A stretch of DNA of 64,000 bases, from positions 248,001-312,000 of the forward strand of contig NZ_AXAZ01000002.1 in NCBI RefSeq assembly GCF_000473065.1, given 5' to 3'. Under the pieces are notes generated by a model. It saw only the letters and a program-made list of their open reading frames with translations. It did not search any database and was not told the origin of the DNA. This DNA comes from Bradyrhizobium sp. WSM1743 (GTDB lineage: Bacteria; Pseudomonadota; Alphaproteobacteria; Rhizobiales; Xanthobacteraceae). This document shows positions 42,170-51,299 of this stretch, one piece after another (position 1 is the first letter of the stretch; each line of letters opens with the position of its first letter). The position numbers and the translations under genes are program-made.

Positions 42170-45100
42170 CGCGCCACCCTTCTTTCGCAACTATCGGTAT
42201 TGGCGTCGATGAAATCGAGTACTTTCCTGAATGGGTTCTCGCCTTCCGCCTGCCGGCAAAACTCGTCGTCGCCGACGATCACCAATGCGCTCTTGCCCCT
42301 GGACAGGGCGACGTTCAGTCTCGGCTTCTCGCGCAGAAATCCGAGGCGTCCTTCACGGTTGGACCGAACCACGCTGTAGATGCAGACCTCTGCTTCACTG
42401 CCTTGAAAGGCGTCGACCGTACTGCATGTGATCTTCAGGCCCGACCACTCGTGGGTGCGGTCGCGGATGGCGTCCTGCAGTGCCTTCACCTGGGCGACAT
42501 AGCCGGCAATGACCGCGACGTCGTAGGTCGCCTTCCTCTTCTTGGCCAGAAAGTCGATCTGCTGAAGCAAGTCCCTGATGATCCTGCACTCCGCCTCGTT
42601 TCGGAAGCTTTGGCCTCGACGTGCCTCGCGAAAGTCGGAAGTTTCCGTCGTCGAAAGCCACGTGACCGGTTTCGGAAGGGTGCCCGGAAAGGTGACATCC
42701 GGTTTTACTTTAGGGCTGTTCAGTTTTCCTCCGTAGAACACCTCGCTGATCAGGTTTCCTATAGGCTGCACCATCCTATGTTGGTTCGTTAGCAGGGCCA
42801 CGGAATGCTCCGGAAGGCTCGACAAGAAGCGGTCGAGCAGCGTCTGCCTCACCTCTGCTTCGTCAAACTCTTCCAGACGTGTTATGGCGTCGTTTTCAAA
42901 GAACGGCGGGAGTTGGGCCGGATCGCCTACAAGGATCCACTTGCGGCCGCGAGCCATCGGGACCAGGATCTCCGTGGCGGTCGCTTTCGAGGCCTCGTCC
43001 ACGATGCAAAGGTCGTAGGCCACTTCGGCCATCCCGCGGACGCTCGCCATTCCGATACACGTTCCGGCAACGACCTGAGCCGAGGCCAGCATCGCAGCGT
43101 GGAAATCCGATGATCTTCCGACGCGGAGCAGCCAATCCTCCTGCAGTTCGAGTAAGTCCCTGAAATGCTTCGCTTCGTCGGTATCGCCGAGGAGCATCGA
43201 CGACCAATCCCGCAACTCCTTCGTTTCGGAGCGCGTCGAGAGTTCAGTTCCGTAGCCGCCAGACTGGCTCAGGCGGGCCCTCACCTCCTCGATATCCGCT
43301 CGGACGCGTGCGAGCGCACTACGGAATGCTCCAGCTGCTTCCTGGGCCTCGATGGCGGCGGCGTCCGTGCCCGCAGAGGCGGAAGTACCGGTTTCCATCA
43401 GGGTCTTCTCGGCCTGTGCGGCTACCGATTTGACACGGTCGTCGGCCCTAGAAAGTGACTCCTTGATATTCGACTCCTGCTGGAGCAGAAGCAGCAATCG
43501 CTCGACTAGCATACCTACTTCGATGTTAGACCGATCGATGCCCTTCGATTTCGCCAATTCGGCGATGAAGGCGCGTGCCCGCTCGCGCACCGTTTCAGAC
43601 CAGACCTGGGCCTTGCGATCGAGGATGAGGTCCCGACAGGAGGCGCTGACCTTAAGGTCATCAAGCCTTCCGATCCTAACGATATCGATGGTGGGCTGTC
43701 GCCCCCGCACCCGATCGATGACATTGTCCAACGCCACGTGCGTTTGCGACGACAGAAGGATGCGATGCTGCGGGTTCCGGAGCAGATACTGGATAATGAT
43801 CTCCTCGATCAGCCTCGTCTTTCCGGTGCCCGGGGGGCCTTGGATCGCCAAGATGTCCTGCAGCCCTAGGGCCCTCGACAGGATCTCCTGCTTTTCCAGG
43901 TCGAACGAACCCGCGGTGGCAGGTGGGACGGTCAAGGCAGTCGCTGGTCGTGCCGCCAAGGGCTCGACCAGCAGGGACTTTAGTCTTGAGCTCGCCGCCC
44001 GATCGTAGTTGATGGAATCGAGCGCTCTGCGCTGCCGCTCGATGGCCTTTTCTGCTGCCATCGTGTTGAGCTCGAGGCGTCCCTGTCGTGGGATCAAACT
44101 AGAGTCGCCGAAAGTCGCTATGACCACGACTTCTTGAAGATTGACGTCAACGATGTCGCAAAAGACATGTGCGCCGGACGCGGTTTTGATCACGCGCGAT
44201 TGGCCGATCAACTCGAGGCCTACGGGCAGTTCGGTCGACAACGTTACCGCATTATCCGTGCGCTTCGCGTCTATGTAGACGATTGCATTTTCGCGACTCT
44301 CCTCGTAATCAGCCTTGTTGCGAAGGAACGAATACCATAGCCGAAATACCCGCTCGCGCCGCTGGGCAATCGCTCGCTCTCTCCTCTCCTGCTCGAACGC
44401 CTCTATCTGAAAAACGAGCTCCCGGACTTCCTCGGTTGCTTGCACGACATCCGGTGGATCTCCGAAGGAAAACATCACCGGCGCGCGAAAGCACAACTCT
44501 CGCTCACGCTCGACGTTGGCTGCTCCTGCTTGCCGTGCCCTTCGGAGGGACCATCGCTCGCTGTTCTTAGAAAACCTACGGGCCTCGAACGTCCAGGTCA
44601 CCGCAGTAATACGGAGCAGCTCGTCGGTGCCCTCTTTCGCGGGGACATACTGCAACCCGACTTCCACCTCGTGCAATTCGTCCAGGACGAACGTCTCGGC
44701 TTCCCTAGGATCGCTCCGATCGATCTGCCGTAGAATGCGCTGCATGCACTCAGCTTCGAGCCGAATGTAGCAAGTGAATGCTGGTCGTGATTTCGCTGCC
44801 GATACGGCGGCAATCGCGTCGAGGTCCGCCAGCAGGCCGCTCGCGAGGGGAGGCCGCTCGGAAGGAATGTGCGAGAGCGCCAGCTGCAACAACGATGAAG
44901 GGACCGCACTCTGGTCCAGACTCGCGAGCAGCTCGGACAGCTCGCCGTAGTCGGCCGGCATCTTCCCGGACAGACAATATACCGCCACGGCAGCCCACGA
45001 GAAGCAATCCCGAGAACAGCTCCATTCTCCTCCGTCGTCTTCGGGGGGAGTGAACGGAGCCGAACGGAACTGCGCGAAAGTCAATCCGAGGGACGGTCGC

Positions 45101-45609
45101 TCGAACTGCTTTGCTATGCCATAGTCGGAGAGTTTCGGTACGTCTTTATCATCGATAAGGATGTTCTGAGGCTTTATGTCACGATGATTCCACCCTCGGT
45201 TCTGAGCATAGACCAACGCATCCAGTATGGGACGGCCTATGGACGGATAGAACTCCCGCCATTCCAGTGGCCCGCGTCGCGCAATGAGATCGACGAGGTT
45301 GGTCGGCACCCATTCTAGGACCATGTAGAAGCCGGCCTCATCAGCTCCGGCGTCCAGCAGCTCCACGATATTAGGATGCTGGCAGAGCTCGTTTAGGGCG
45401 GCGTACTCCCGATTGAAGCTATCCTTGAAGCGGAGATCATTGTCACCGCCTCCTGCCTTCATTCTCTTGATCGCGCAAAACCGACTAGTATGCAGGTCGA
45501 CCGCCTTGCTGACGGTCGACATGCCCCCGTGCCTGATGGGGTCCTTGGTGAGAGCGTAGCGGCCGTCAATGATGCGCGGCGCTGCGGCCTGATCGAAGCT
45601 CGAACTCAA
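42166..45609 (-). CDS. Ser/Thr protein kinase fused to UPF1-like SF1B helicase
   Basis: A 1147-residue fusion. Residues 15-265: Hanks-type kinase with glycine-loop RHGGMSTVSKAV, ATP lysine K48 (FCAIKRM), HRDIKPQNIL (D144 catalytic), SDYGIAKQ (162-164 replacing DFG) and APFTPPE; all catalytic residues are present. Residues ~275-550: linker with a coiled coil (~395-425) and a beta-rich, OB-like segment (~440-510). Residues ~570-1125: SF1B helicase with LAIQGPPGTGKTRLIEE (591-598), a ~220-residue insertion with coiled coil, LCIVDEASKATATE (871-874), LVGDPAQLPPFF, LTNQHRMVQP, TVDAFQGSEAEVCIY and LNVALSRGKSALVIVGDD. It heads a coupled operon with the PLD-like and PP2C genes and probably phosphorylates itself or a partner on nucleic-acid recognition. 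Confidence 0.87.
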   Translation of the reverse strand: MSSSFDQAAAPRIIDGRYALTKDPIRHGGMSTVSKAVDLHTSRFCAIKRMKAGGGDNDLRFKDSFNREYAALNELCQHPNIVELLDAGADEAGFYMVLEWVPTNLVDLIARRGPLEWREFYPSIGRPILDALVYAQNRGWNHRDIKPQNILIDDKDVPKLSDYGIAKQFERPSLGLTFAQFRSAPFTPPEDDGGEWSCSRDCFSWAAVAVYCLSGKMPADYGELSELLASLDQSAVPSSLLQLALSHIPSERPPLASGLLADLDAIAAVSAAKSRPAFTCYIRLEAECMQRILRQIDRSDPREAETFVLDELHEVEVGLQYVPAKEGTDELLRITAVTWTFEARRFSKNSERWSLRRARQAGAANVERERELCFRAPVMFSFGDPPDVVQATEEVRELVFQIEAFEQERRERAIAQRRERVFRLWYSFLRNKADYEESRENAIVYIDAKRTDNAVTLSTELPVGLELIGQSRVIKTASGAHVFCDIVDVNLQEVVVIATFGDSSLIPRQGRLELNTMAAEKAIERQRRALDSINYDRAASSRLKSLLVEPLAARPATALTVPPATAGSFDLEKQEILSRALGLQDILAIQGPPGTGKTRLIEEIIIQYLLRNPQHRILLSSQTHVALDNVIDRVRGRQPTIDIVRIGRLDDLKVSASCRDLILDRKAQVWSETVRERARAFIAELAKSKGIDRSNIEVGMLVERLLLLLQQESNIKESLSRADDRVKSVAAQAEKTLMETGTSASAGTDAAAIEAQEAAGAFRSALARVRADIEEVRARLSQSGGYGTELSTRSETKELRDWSSMLLGDTDEAKHFRDLLELQEDWLLRVGRSSDFHAAMLASAQVVAGTCIGMASVRGMAEVAYDLCIVDEASKATATEILVPMARGRKWILVGDPAQLPPFFENDAITRLEEFDEAEVRQTLLDRFLSSLPEHSVALLTNQHRMVQPIGNLISEVFYGGKLNSPKVKPDVTFPGTLPKPVTWLSTTETSDFREARRGQSFRNEAECRIIRDLLQQIDFLAKKRKATYDVAVIAGYVAQVKALQDAIRDRTHEWSGLKITCSTVDAFQGSEAEVCIYSVVRSNREGRLGFLREKPRLNVALSRGKSALVIVGDDEFCRQAEGENPFRKVLDFIDANTDSCERRVAR

Positions 45610-45965
45610 CTGCTGGAGGGCCCCCGAACCCGCCTGAAGGAAAAAACCACCTCCGATTGAGGCTCACTATTTCTCCCTTATTTTGATTGGCGCTACAAGT
45701 CACTGCAAAGCCTTTGTGGCGAAAGTCTACATCCTAAGTCTGACCAGTGCGGAGCCCGTGTGGCTGTATTCGGATCCTTGTTCGCCGTTGAGAGGACGAC
45801 GGCAAAGCGCTCGAAGAAGGTGAGACTGTCGAGCCAATCACCTCCAAACCGCGAACCGGCAAACCGCACCAGTTTCGCACCAGAAACGACATCATCGAAA
45901 CGCAACAAACGCGATCGAACGCCGGCGAAACCGCAGCAAAATCAACGAAGGTAATCGATAGTCTG
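45610..45965. other. Intergenic stretch upstream of the kinase-helicase operon
   Basis: About 356 nt between the kinase-helicase start and the tRNA fragment. It must hold the operon's promoter (ATTTTGATTGGCGCTACAAG lies here), but no clear -35/-10 pair was found. A short basic plus-strand open frame at 45760-45954 has no recognisable product. Confidence 0.4.
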
Positions 45966-46013
45966 CCGCTCATAACGGTCTGGTTGCAGGTTCGAGTCCT
46001 GCCGGGCCCACCA
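45966..46013 (+). other. 3' fragment of tRNA-Ile(CAU): probable attachment site
   Basis: From CCGCTCATAACGG (anticodon loop CTCATAA) through the T-arm GCAGGTTCGAGTCCTGC to CGGGCCCACCA, the sequence matches the 3' 48 nt of a bacterial tRNA-Ile2. The 5' half (acceptor GGGCCCG, D-arm, 5' anticodon stem) is absent: upstream bases are unrelated. Tyrosine-recombinase elements leave such 3' tRNA duplicates as attachment-site repeats. The intact tRNA gene and integrase are not in the window, so this reading is an inference. Confidence 0.7.
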
Positions 46014-46083
46014 GCCTTCGCTCGCTTCGCGAGGTTCGGCTGGGCGAGCCGCTGCCACGAACCGCAGCGAAGCGAACGAAGGC
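46014..46083. repeat. Large palindrome directly after the tRNA fragment
   Basis: GCCTTCGCTCGCTTCGC (46014-46030) pairs with GCGAAGCGAACGAAGGC (46067-46083) with one G-T position, over a 36-nt loop. It follows the CCA end with no gap. Palindromes of this type are common downstream of genes in Bradyrhizobium. The following ~275 nt to 46358 hold no recognised gene. Confidence 0.65.
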
Positions 46084-46358
46084 TGTCACGCCGAAGCCCA
46101 CCGGGCGAAGGCGGACTGGATCCGAAGAAATGTGTTGGGATCCACCGCTTGCGCTCGATGATAGGCTGTGTGCACCGTCACCGTAATCCACCCGCACCAC
46201 CGACACCCAACCATGACGAATCGTTATGGCTTGTCCAGCGTCACTCGGAGGAGCCTCCAAGCTCCCGAAACCCTACGGTCAGCGTCTTGCCGTTGATTAG
46301 GCGCGGGAGTTTTCGCTCTCCCCACACGGATCGCGAGCGCCGTCAATATTCAGTTCGG

Positions 46359-49300
46359 CTACTCGAACCAACGCGCATTTCCCCGCCCGTAACGCCGGAT
46401 GAGGGCCTTGTCGCTTCCAGCAATGAATGTTGCAGACATCAGACCTTGGCGGCGATCCCGGCCTTTGAGACGAAGTTTGGCGACCTTCCGGAAGTCGGGC
46501 GTGCAAATCCAAGCGTCTCCGCCATCTTCCAGCTCAACCCTGTAAAGCCCGTCTGCCGGTCGCTCTTCAAACTCATCCAGCTCAAGCACAATTTCACTTA
46601 TCTCGCCGGTTTTCGCTCCTACACGGAGGGTTTCATCTGTAAATCGTTGCCACAAGGCTGCCGTCTCAGGCGTTGGCCAGTCGCCGTGCTCCGTCAGTGC
46701 TTTGACCTCAGCGCTTTCCATCCATTCCTTCATGCCTCTTAGATCGACGAATAGCGCTTCTCCGGTGTTCACCGCGGCAATTGCCGCACGCCGGGACGGC
46801 AATCCGGCCCGGATTAACAGCGCCATCATGTATCGAGCCACGCCCGTTTCGAGTGTCGCCGCCCCACCGCCTGAGATGATATCAGCCTCCCAGCCAAGCG
46901 ATGCGCGTCGGGTCCGCAAAGCCTCCATCGCCCAGACGAGTCGGTAGGTAAATGCGTCTTCGACCACACCCATATTGTCTGTACCGATCGTGTTCACATC
47001 GATTCCGGTTACCCACTGCCGCAACAGATCCCGCCAGTTGGGCGGCAGCGCATTCTTGGCTTCAGGCACGAATGGCCGAAGAACAAGAAGACGCTCCGCG
47101 AGACCGACCAGCGCCGCGATCAACTGTTCCTGATTCCCCACCAACGCGGCATGATCGGCCTGATCGATTAGGACGTTCAGCTGACCTGCCATGGCGTCGA
47201 GAGCCATGCCTGCTTCCAATCCCACGCCCAAAGCGAAGTGGCCCCGACGCGCGGGCGCGGTGGTCGTTCGCCAAATGAGCTGAGCGCGCGCCTGAAGTAT
47301 CCAACGGTGCCATTCTTGTAGTTCGGCCCCTCGGTCACGGCGACGAAGTTGCCGCGCCCAGAGGGACCCTTGTAGCGCTTCATCGAGCAGGCGAGGCAGG
47401 TCCGCACTGTCGGCATCAAGTGCTTCGATCAGACCAAAGACAGTCGCGTCGAGCTTTTCCACGAGTTGCGGCAGCGGCTCGCCTTCGTCACCGTCAATGA
47501 CCGGCCCTTCAGCGTTCCATGGATCGCGGGAATTGGCGAGGAACTCGAATGCGTCAGCCCGATTCAAAACTCCCTGAGCGGAAAACTTCTGCAGAATTGC
47601 ATTCACGATCTGGATCAGACCGCTCTCCAACGTTCGGCTTCTTGCTGAGGCCACCAGATTGCGCCACTCCTGAAGCCGCCATTCACCTCCAGCATGCATG
47701 ACATGAACGACGAGCCCCTCAACGTCGACAAAAGCGCGGCCGGCCCGACCTGCCACGTTCGCGAACTCCTCGCCCGTGATGATATTTCCTGAACGGTGAA
47801 GTATCGGCACCAACATCACCGCTGCGTTCAGATTGAGTCCCTGAGACAGCGTCGGTGACGCAACCGTGACCTTGATCGTGCCGCGGGAGAGCAAAAGCTC
47901 CAGCTCGCGCAAGAACGGATTGGGAAGGCCGCCGTGATGAATGGCTACTCCAATTTGCAAGCACTCCACCACACAATGATTGTCGCCAAGCCATTCTTTC
48001 CCTACTTCAATGGCGCGCTGGATGGCATCTGGATCATCAAGCAGCGAAGGTAAATAGCCACGCTGGACGAGTTCTAAAGCGGCCTTCCCGTAACCTTCAA
48101 CCCAGTTTGCCTGCGTGATAAAGATTAGAGTTCGCTTTCCTTGTTCGGCGAACTTCCAAGCCGCGAAAACCGACAGGTCTTTTTCTTCTCGCGGTCGTGA
48201 TCGGCGTTCGGGACGACGGGCGGGAACTTCTTCAACAAAGCGGGAAATGAATGGCACTTCGGCTCGAGAGTCGAAATACAACTGAGCACCAGCAGGTTTA
48301 AACGGCGTCGCGGTCCGCCAAATGAGATGACCGAAGCGCTGCCGTGTTGGACGCCACGGAAAAACCACCGGCCCGCCGGGCTGGTCGCCCCTTATCCAAG
48401 CGGTGAGATCGTTTAGCTGATCGCCCTCCGGCAATATCGCCGATAAGCAGACAATTCGGCGTGTTGCGGCATCTGCCCGACGGAGCAAACGTTGGACGAG
48501 CGTCTCGTAACGAATTTCGCGCTCGGTCGGCCCGATCATGTGGCCCTCATCGAGTACGATCAGACCGACATCATCGATAATGTCCGGATTGTTACGAAGC
48601 GCGAAATCCAATTTTTCCGGGGTGCTGATGACGATGTTCTTCGAACGCAAGGCGTCTTCATCGGACTCTGAAACGCCACTTGCGCCGTAAAGTGATGAAA
48701 CTGAAAAGCCGAGCGGCCCAAAGGTGTTTCGGAATGAACGTTCTGTTTGCGCTGACAAAGCCCGTAGTGGCGTAACAACTAGTACTCGATTAGCCCGCGA
48801 TAGGGTCATCAATGCGCAAATTTCAGCGATCCTTGTCTTTCCGGCGCTTGTCGGCAGCGCAACCACGAGATCATCGTCGACATCGGTCGAACGCTGCGCA
48901 GCTTCAAGCTGCGATGGCCACAGCTCGACTTCGGAGACTTTGCGAGCATACAACGACGATATGAAGCGCTCACGCAACATGCCGTAAGCGCCTTCTGCGC
49001 CGACGGGAGGCACTAGCGGCAGGCGGCGATGCAAGGAATGCTCCCAAAGGTCATCAATGAAACTGCGGGTCAGCCGGATGATCCACCATAACGAAACGGC
49101 TCCGGCATTGGCGGCGAGGCTCTGTCCGGTCCCGAGAATCGCGGCGGCTCGCTCAACAAGTCCTGCGTCACCTGTCTGTAAGGCAAAATCGAAGTAAGCG
49201 AGCGCACGGCACACAGTCGCATTGAGAATGATCGAAAGCGCCTCATCCGGTTCTTCTCCATCATCCTCCAGCATACCAGTGATTGCCGCGTCGTCATGAT

Positions 49301-49793
49301 CATCCGATATCAAATACTCCCGAGTGAATCCACGAAGCGCAATCAGATCGCGGAGCACAAGCAGCATCAGTGCCTGCTCTGCCGCATTCACGTTCGCATT
49401 TTGCAATGGACGCAACAGTGAATACGCGATCGCTGAGTAACTAGCGAGATGATAAGATGCGGCTGCGAGGATTCGGTAAAACCCCGTCTCCGGCGCATCT
49501 GGTCTACCGTTCGTCGTTATCGCCTCGAAGGCCCGCGCGGCTCGATCGAACGCGCGGCGTGTTTCGTTCGTAGACCCAACTCTCTCTCGCATCGATAACG
49601 CTATTCGCAAAAGCGAAAACCCGTACTCGGCAAGATCGGTTTCGATGCCTTCACCCAAGGGAGGCGCATCAGCCGGCAAGACGCCGTCCTGACGAAACAG
49701 CGCCCACGCTGCTCCCCGAATAAGAAGCTGGACCCTCGCTCCATCGTCGCCAAGCTCGCCGAGGAGTGCTTGCAACTCGTCAATCGTCTCCAA
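46359..49793 (-). CDS. hamB: HamB, SF2 helicase of a Hachiman defence system
   Basis: A 1144-residue Ski2/Brr2-like superfamily 2 helicase. The first ~290 residues are helical and family-specific. Helicase core: VVALPTSAGKTRIAEI (Walker A ~312-319), LVVTPLRALSAQTE, IVISTPEKLDF, LIVLDEGHMIGP (DEGH), IVCLSAILPEGDQL, FITQANWVEG, IHHGGLPNPF, VTVASPTLSQGLNL and FANVAGRAGRAFVD (motif VI). The C-terminal ~450 residues are helical, then beta-rich. In Hachiman the helicase tracks along DNA and holds the HamA nuclease inactive until it meets damage or phage intermediates. The gene overlaps hamA by 14 nt and lies just right of the tRNA scar. Confidence 0.85.
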   Translation of the reverse strand: METIDELQALLGELGDDGARVQLLIRGAAWALFRQDGVLPADAPPLGEGIETDLAEYGFSLLRIALSMRERVGSTNETRRAFDRAARAFEAITTNGRPDAPETGFYRILAAASYHLASYSAIAYSLLRPLQNANVNAAEQALMLLVLRDLIALRGFTREYLISDDHDDAAITGMLEDDGEEPDEALSIILNATVCRALAYFDFALQTGDAGLVERAAAILGTGQSLAANAGAVSLWWIIRLTRSFIDDLWEHSLHRRLPLVPPVGAEGAYGMLRERFISSLYARKVSEVELWPSQLEAAQRSTDVDDDLVVALPTSAGKTRIAEICALMTLSRANRVLVVTPLRALSAQTERSFRNTFGPLGFSVSSLYGASGVSESDEDALRSKNIVISTPEKLDFALRNNPDIIDDVGLIVLDEGHMIGPTEREIRYETLVQRLLRRADAATRRIVCLSAILPEGDQLNDLTAWIRGDQPGGPVVFPWRPTRQRFGHLIWRTATPFKPAGAQLYFDSRAEVPFISRFVEEVPARRPERRSRPREEKDLSVFAAWKFAEQGKRTLIFITQANWVEGYGKAALELVQRGYLPSLLDDPDAIQRAIEVGKEWLGDNHCVVECLQIGVAIHHGGLPNPFLRELELLLSRGTIKVTVASPTLSQGLNLNAAVMLVPILHRSGNIITGEEFANVAGRAGRAFVDVEGLVVHVMHAGGEWRLQEWRNLVASARSRTLESGLIQIVNAILQKFSAQGVLNRADAFEFLANSRDPWNAEGPVIDGDEGEPLPQLVEKLDATVFGLIEALDADSADLPRLLDEALQGSLWARQLRRRDRGAELQEWHRWILQARAQLIWRTTTAPARRGHFALGVGLEAGMALDAMAGQLNVLIDQADHAALVGNQEQLIAALVGLAERLLVLRPFVPEAKNALPPNWRDLLRQWVTGIDVNTIGTDNMGVVEDAFTYRLVWAMEALRTRRASLGWEADIISGGGAATLETGVARYMMALLIRAGLPSRRAAIAAVNTGEALFVDLRGMKEWMESAEVKALTEHGDWPTPETAALWQRFTDETLRVGAKTGEISEIVLELDEFEERPADGLYRVELEDGGDAWICTPDFRKVAKLRLKGRDRRQGLMSATFIAGSDKALIRRYGRGNARWFE

Positions 49794-50559
49794 TATCGCC
49801 CGCCTGCTCGTAAACTTCCGTTATGAAGTCCTGATGATCCTCAATATGCAGGTTGACGACCAATTGCCGCCGCGTTTGGTCCAACCCTTCATAGTCAGTG
49901 ACAAGAGCTTGCGGAGCTCCATTCCCTGACATTGTGAACATGACGTGATCGATACGAGAAGGCGGCAAGGCGTGTCTTGCGACCTCGCGTCGAATAACTT
50001 TTCCAAGCACCTCATCGCTTCCGCCGCGTTCCATCATCCGATCGGCAACGAATAGCAAGGACGCCGGCGTGCAGCGTCCATCATCACGATCTAGTGCAGT
50101 TCTTGCGGACTCGATCGTAGCTTTTCCCAGCGTTCTCCTGCTTTTCGACTCGCCCTTCAAAAGGCGAAGGCGATCGGTTGCTTCGTTGTAGCGGATGCCG
50201 ATAAAGTCATCCCCGCGCAAGGCGACCTCGCGTCCATCCTTAAACCTCATGCGGCGGACAGGGACACTGAACCCCAGTTCTTCTTCGGTGAGCTCTGATG
50301 CAAGTATCTCTCCAAGGTCGCCCGAGCGCGCTTTCTTTCCTCGCGGAAGTCTTTCGCGAAGTATCGCAGACGCGTCTTCATATCCAAGTTCTTCAACGTC
50401 CTCCGCTATTCTTTCCAGCGCGTCGTAATGCGAGCGCACAGTCTCAGCGAGAGACTCCGCAATTGCTTCGCGGCCATCCTCTTTCTCCGTCAGCTTCCAA
50501 AGACGCTTCTTATCGTCCTCTTCTTCGTCGTTGTCGCACCAGTCCTCAAACAGCGGCAT
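49780..50559 (-). CDS. hamA: HamA (DUF1837-like) nuclease of a Hachiman defence system
   Basis: A 259-residue protein from the ATG at 50559 (MPLFEDWCDNDEEEDDKKRL); the frame is open for 19 more codons upstream but those are hydrophobic and atypical. A divergent PD-(D/E)xK nuclease core is visible: RSGDLGEILASELTEEELG (79-97), ALRGDDFIGIRYN (metal-binding Asp ~117-118) and LLKGESKSRRTLG (E137-x-K139). This matches the DUF1837/HamA C-terminal domain. HamA degrades DNA on release by HamB, giving abortive infection. The first gene of the pair, with hamB overlapping its end. Confidence 0.85.
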   Translation of the reverse strand: MPLFEDWCDNDEEEDDKKRLWKLTEKEDGREAIAESLAETVRSHYDALERIAEDVEELGYEDASAILRERLPRGKKARSGDLGEILASELTEEELGFSVPVRRMRFKDGREVALRGDDFIGIRYNEATDRLRLLKGESKSRRTLGKATIESARTALDRDDGRCTPASLLFVADRMMERGGSDEVLGKVIRREVARHALPPSRIDHVMFTMSGNGAPQALVTDYEGLDQTRRQLVVNLHIEDHQDFITEVYEQAGDIGDD

Positions 50560-51026
50560 TCTCGACCCATATCGGTTGTTCGGTAATATGGTCAGACAAA
50601 GGAAGACCCGTAGCAATTTGACCCCTCGCGCTCAAGTCGCCAGCGCTTCCGGGACAGCCGAAAGTTGTTCGAAACTTGGTGATGTAACCCCACAAAACGG
50701 CGTAAGGCCGCAGTTCAAGCCTGCCCGTCCGTATGACGCGTTGACGTTAATGACTTGGATCGCTGGCTGTCCGGCACGCCGCGGTCTAAAGATCCTTCCT
50801 CAGCCGTTGAGCCAAGGCATTGAAGCTGCAGCGGTTGTAGAGCGGGCGTGCGTATCACCTCTGGCGGCTGGAACGAAAGAAGGCGCTGCGCCTAAGACCT
50901 AGGATTCTCCACAGATCCCCGCGGAACAAGTGGACAGCACCCCTGCGCCACCGGAATCCCTGCCCCGTGCTAACCGCCGGAACGATTCGGCACCCGCACG
51001 GATTCGTCCCGCTGGAGTGATCTCGA
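50560..51026. other. Intergenic stretch between hamA and the Cys-rich paralogue
   Basis: About 470 nt. It should hold the hamA promoter (AT-richer stretch around 50570-50620). Open frames here have no recognisable product. From ~50990 the sequence resembles the 5' flank of the 5633 gene, showing that duplication includes some upstream DNA. Confidence 0.4.
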
Positions 51027-51296
51027 ATGCTGATGACGAAGCAACGACGGCCGGCGATCCGTACCTTAGGGGGATGGGCCATCAATTTGCTGCAGGAGGC
51101 CGGCGCGATTTGCGAATGCGAGGAACATGGCTGGGCCAAAGATCGTGCCGACCCGCACGCTCGGAAACGCGCGGTCGCGCTTGCGCGCCAGGATCCGCCG
51201 GACGGCGTCTCCGCCGATCAGGCCGTCGCCGAGATCAACGATGTCCTCGATTCGATCGGCGATACCTGTCCGGAGTGCCCCGACGAGCGCCTTTGA
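51027..51296 (+). CDS. Small Cys-rich protein, paralogue of the one at 5633
   Basis: An 89-residue protein (MLMTKQRRPAIRTLGGWAIN...AICECEEHGWAKDRAD...DTCPECPDERL) with both Cys pairs of its paralogue and about three quarters identity by eye. An alternative start is the Met two codons in. The relative reading-frame conservation with many silent changes shows that both copies were under selection as proteins. Function unknown, possibly zinc-binding. It is convergent with a decayed gene and close to the second ku gene. Confidence 0.75.
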   Translation: MLMTKQRRPAIRTLGGWAINLLQEAGAICECEEHGWAKDRADPHARKRAVALARQDPPDGVSADQAVAEINDVLDSIGDTCPECPDERL

Positions 51297-51299
51297 GGC

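Noticed and set aside
27001..45609. DISARM or type 2 BREX (Pgl) instead of type 1 BREX
   Set aside because: No PglW, BrxD or BrxHI and no Drm genes are present. brxA, brxB, brxC, pglX, pglZ and brxL in order define type 1. The kinase-helicase does not have the PglW layout and is on the opposite strand.
45966..46013. A complete functional tRNA gene
   Set aside because: No D-arm, no 5' acceptor strand and no 5' anticodon stem are found in the preceding bases.
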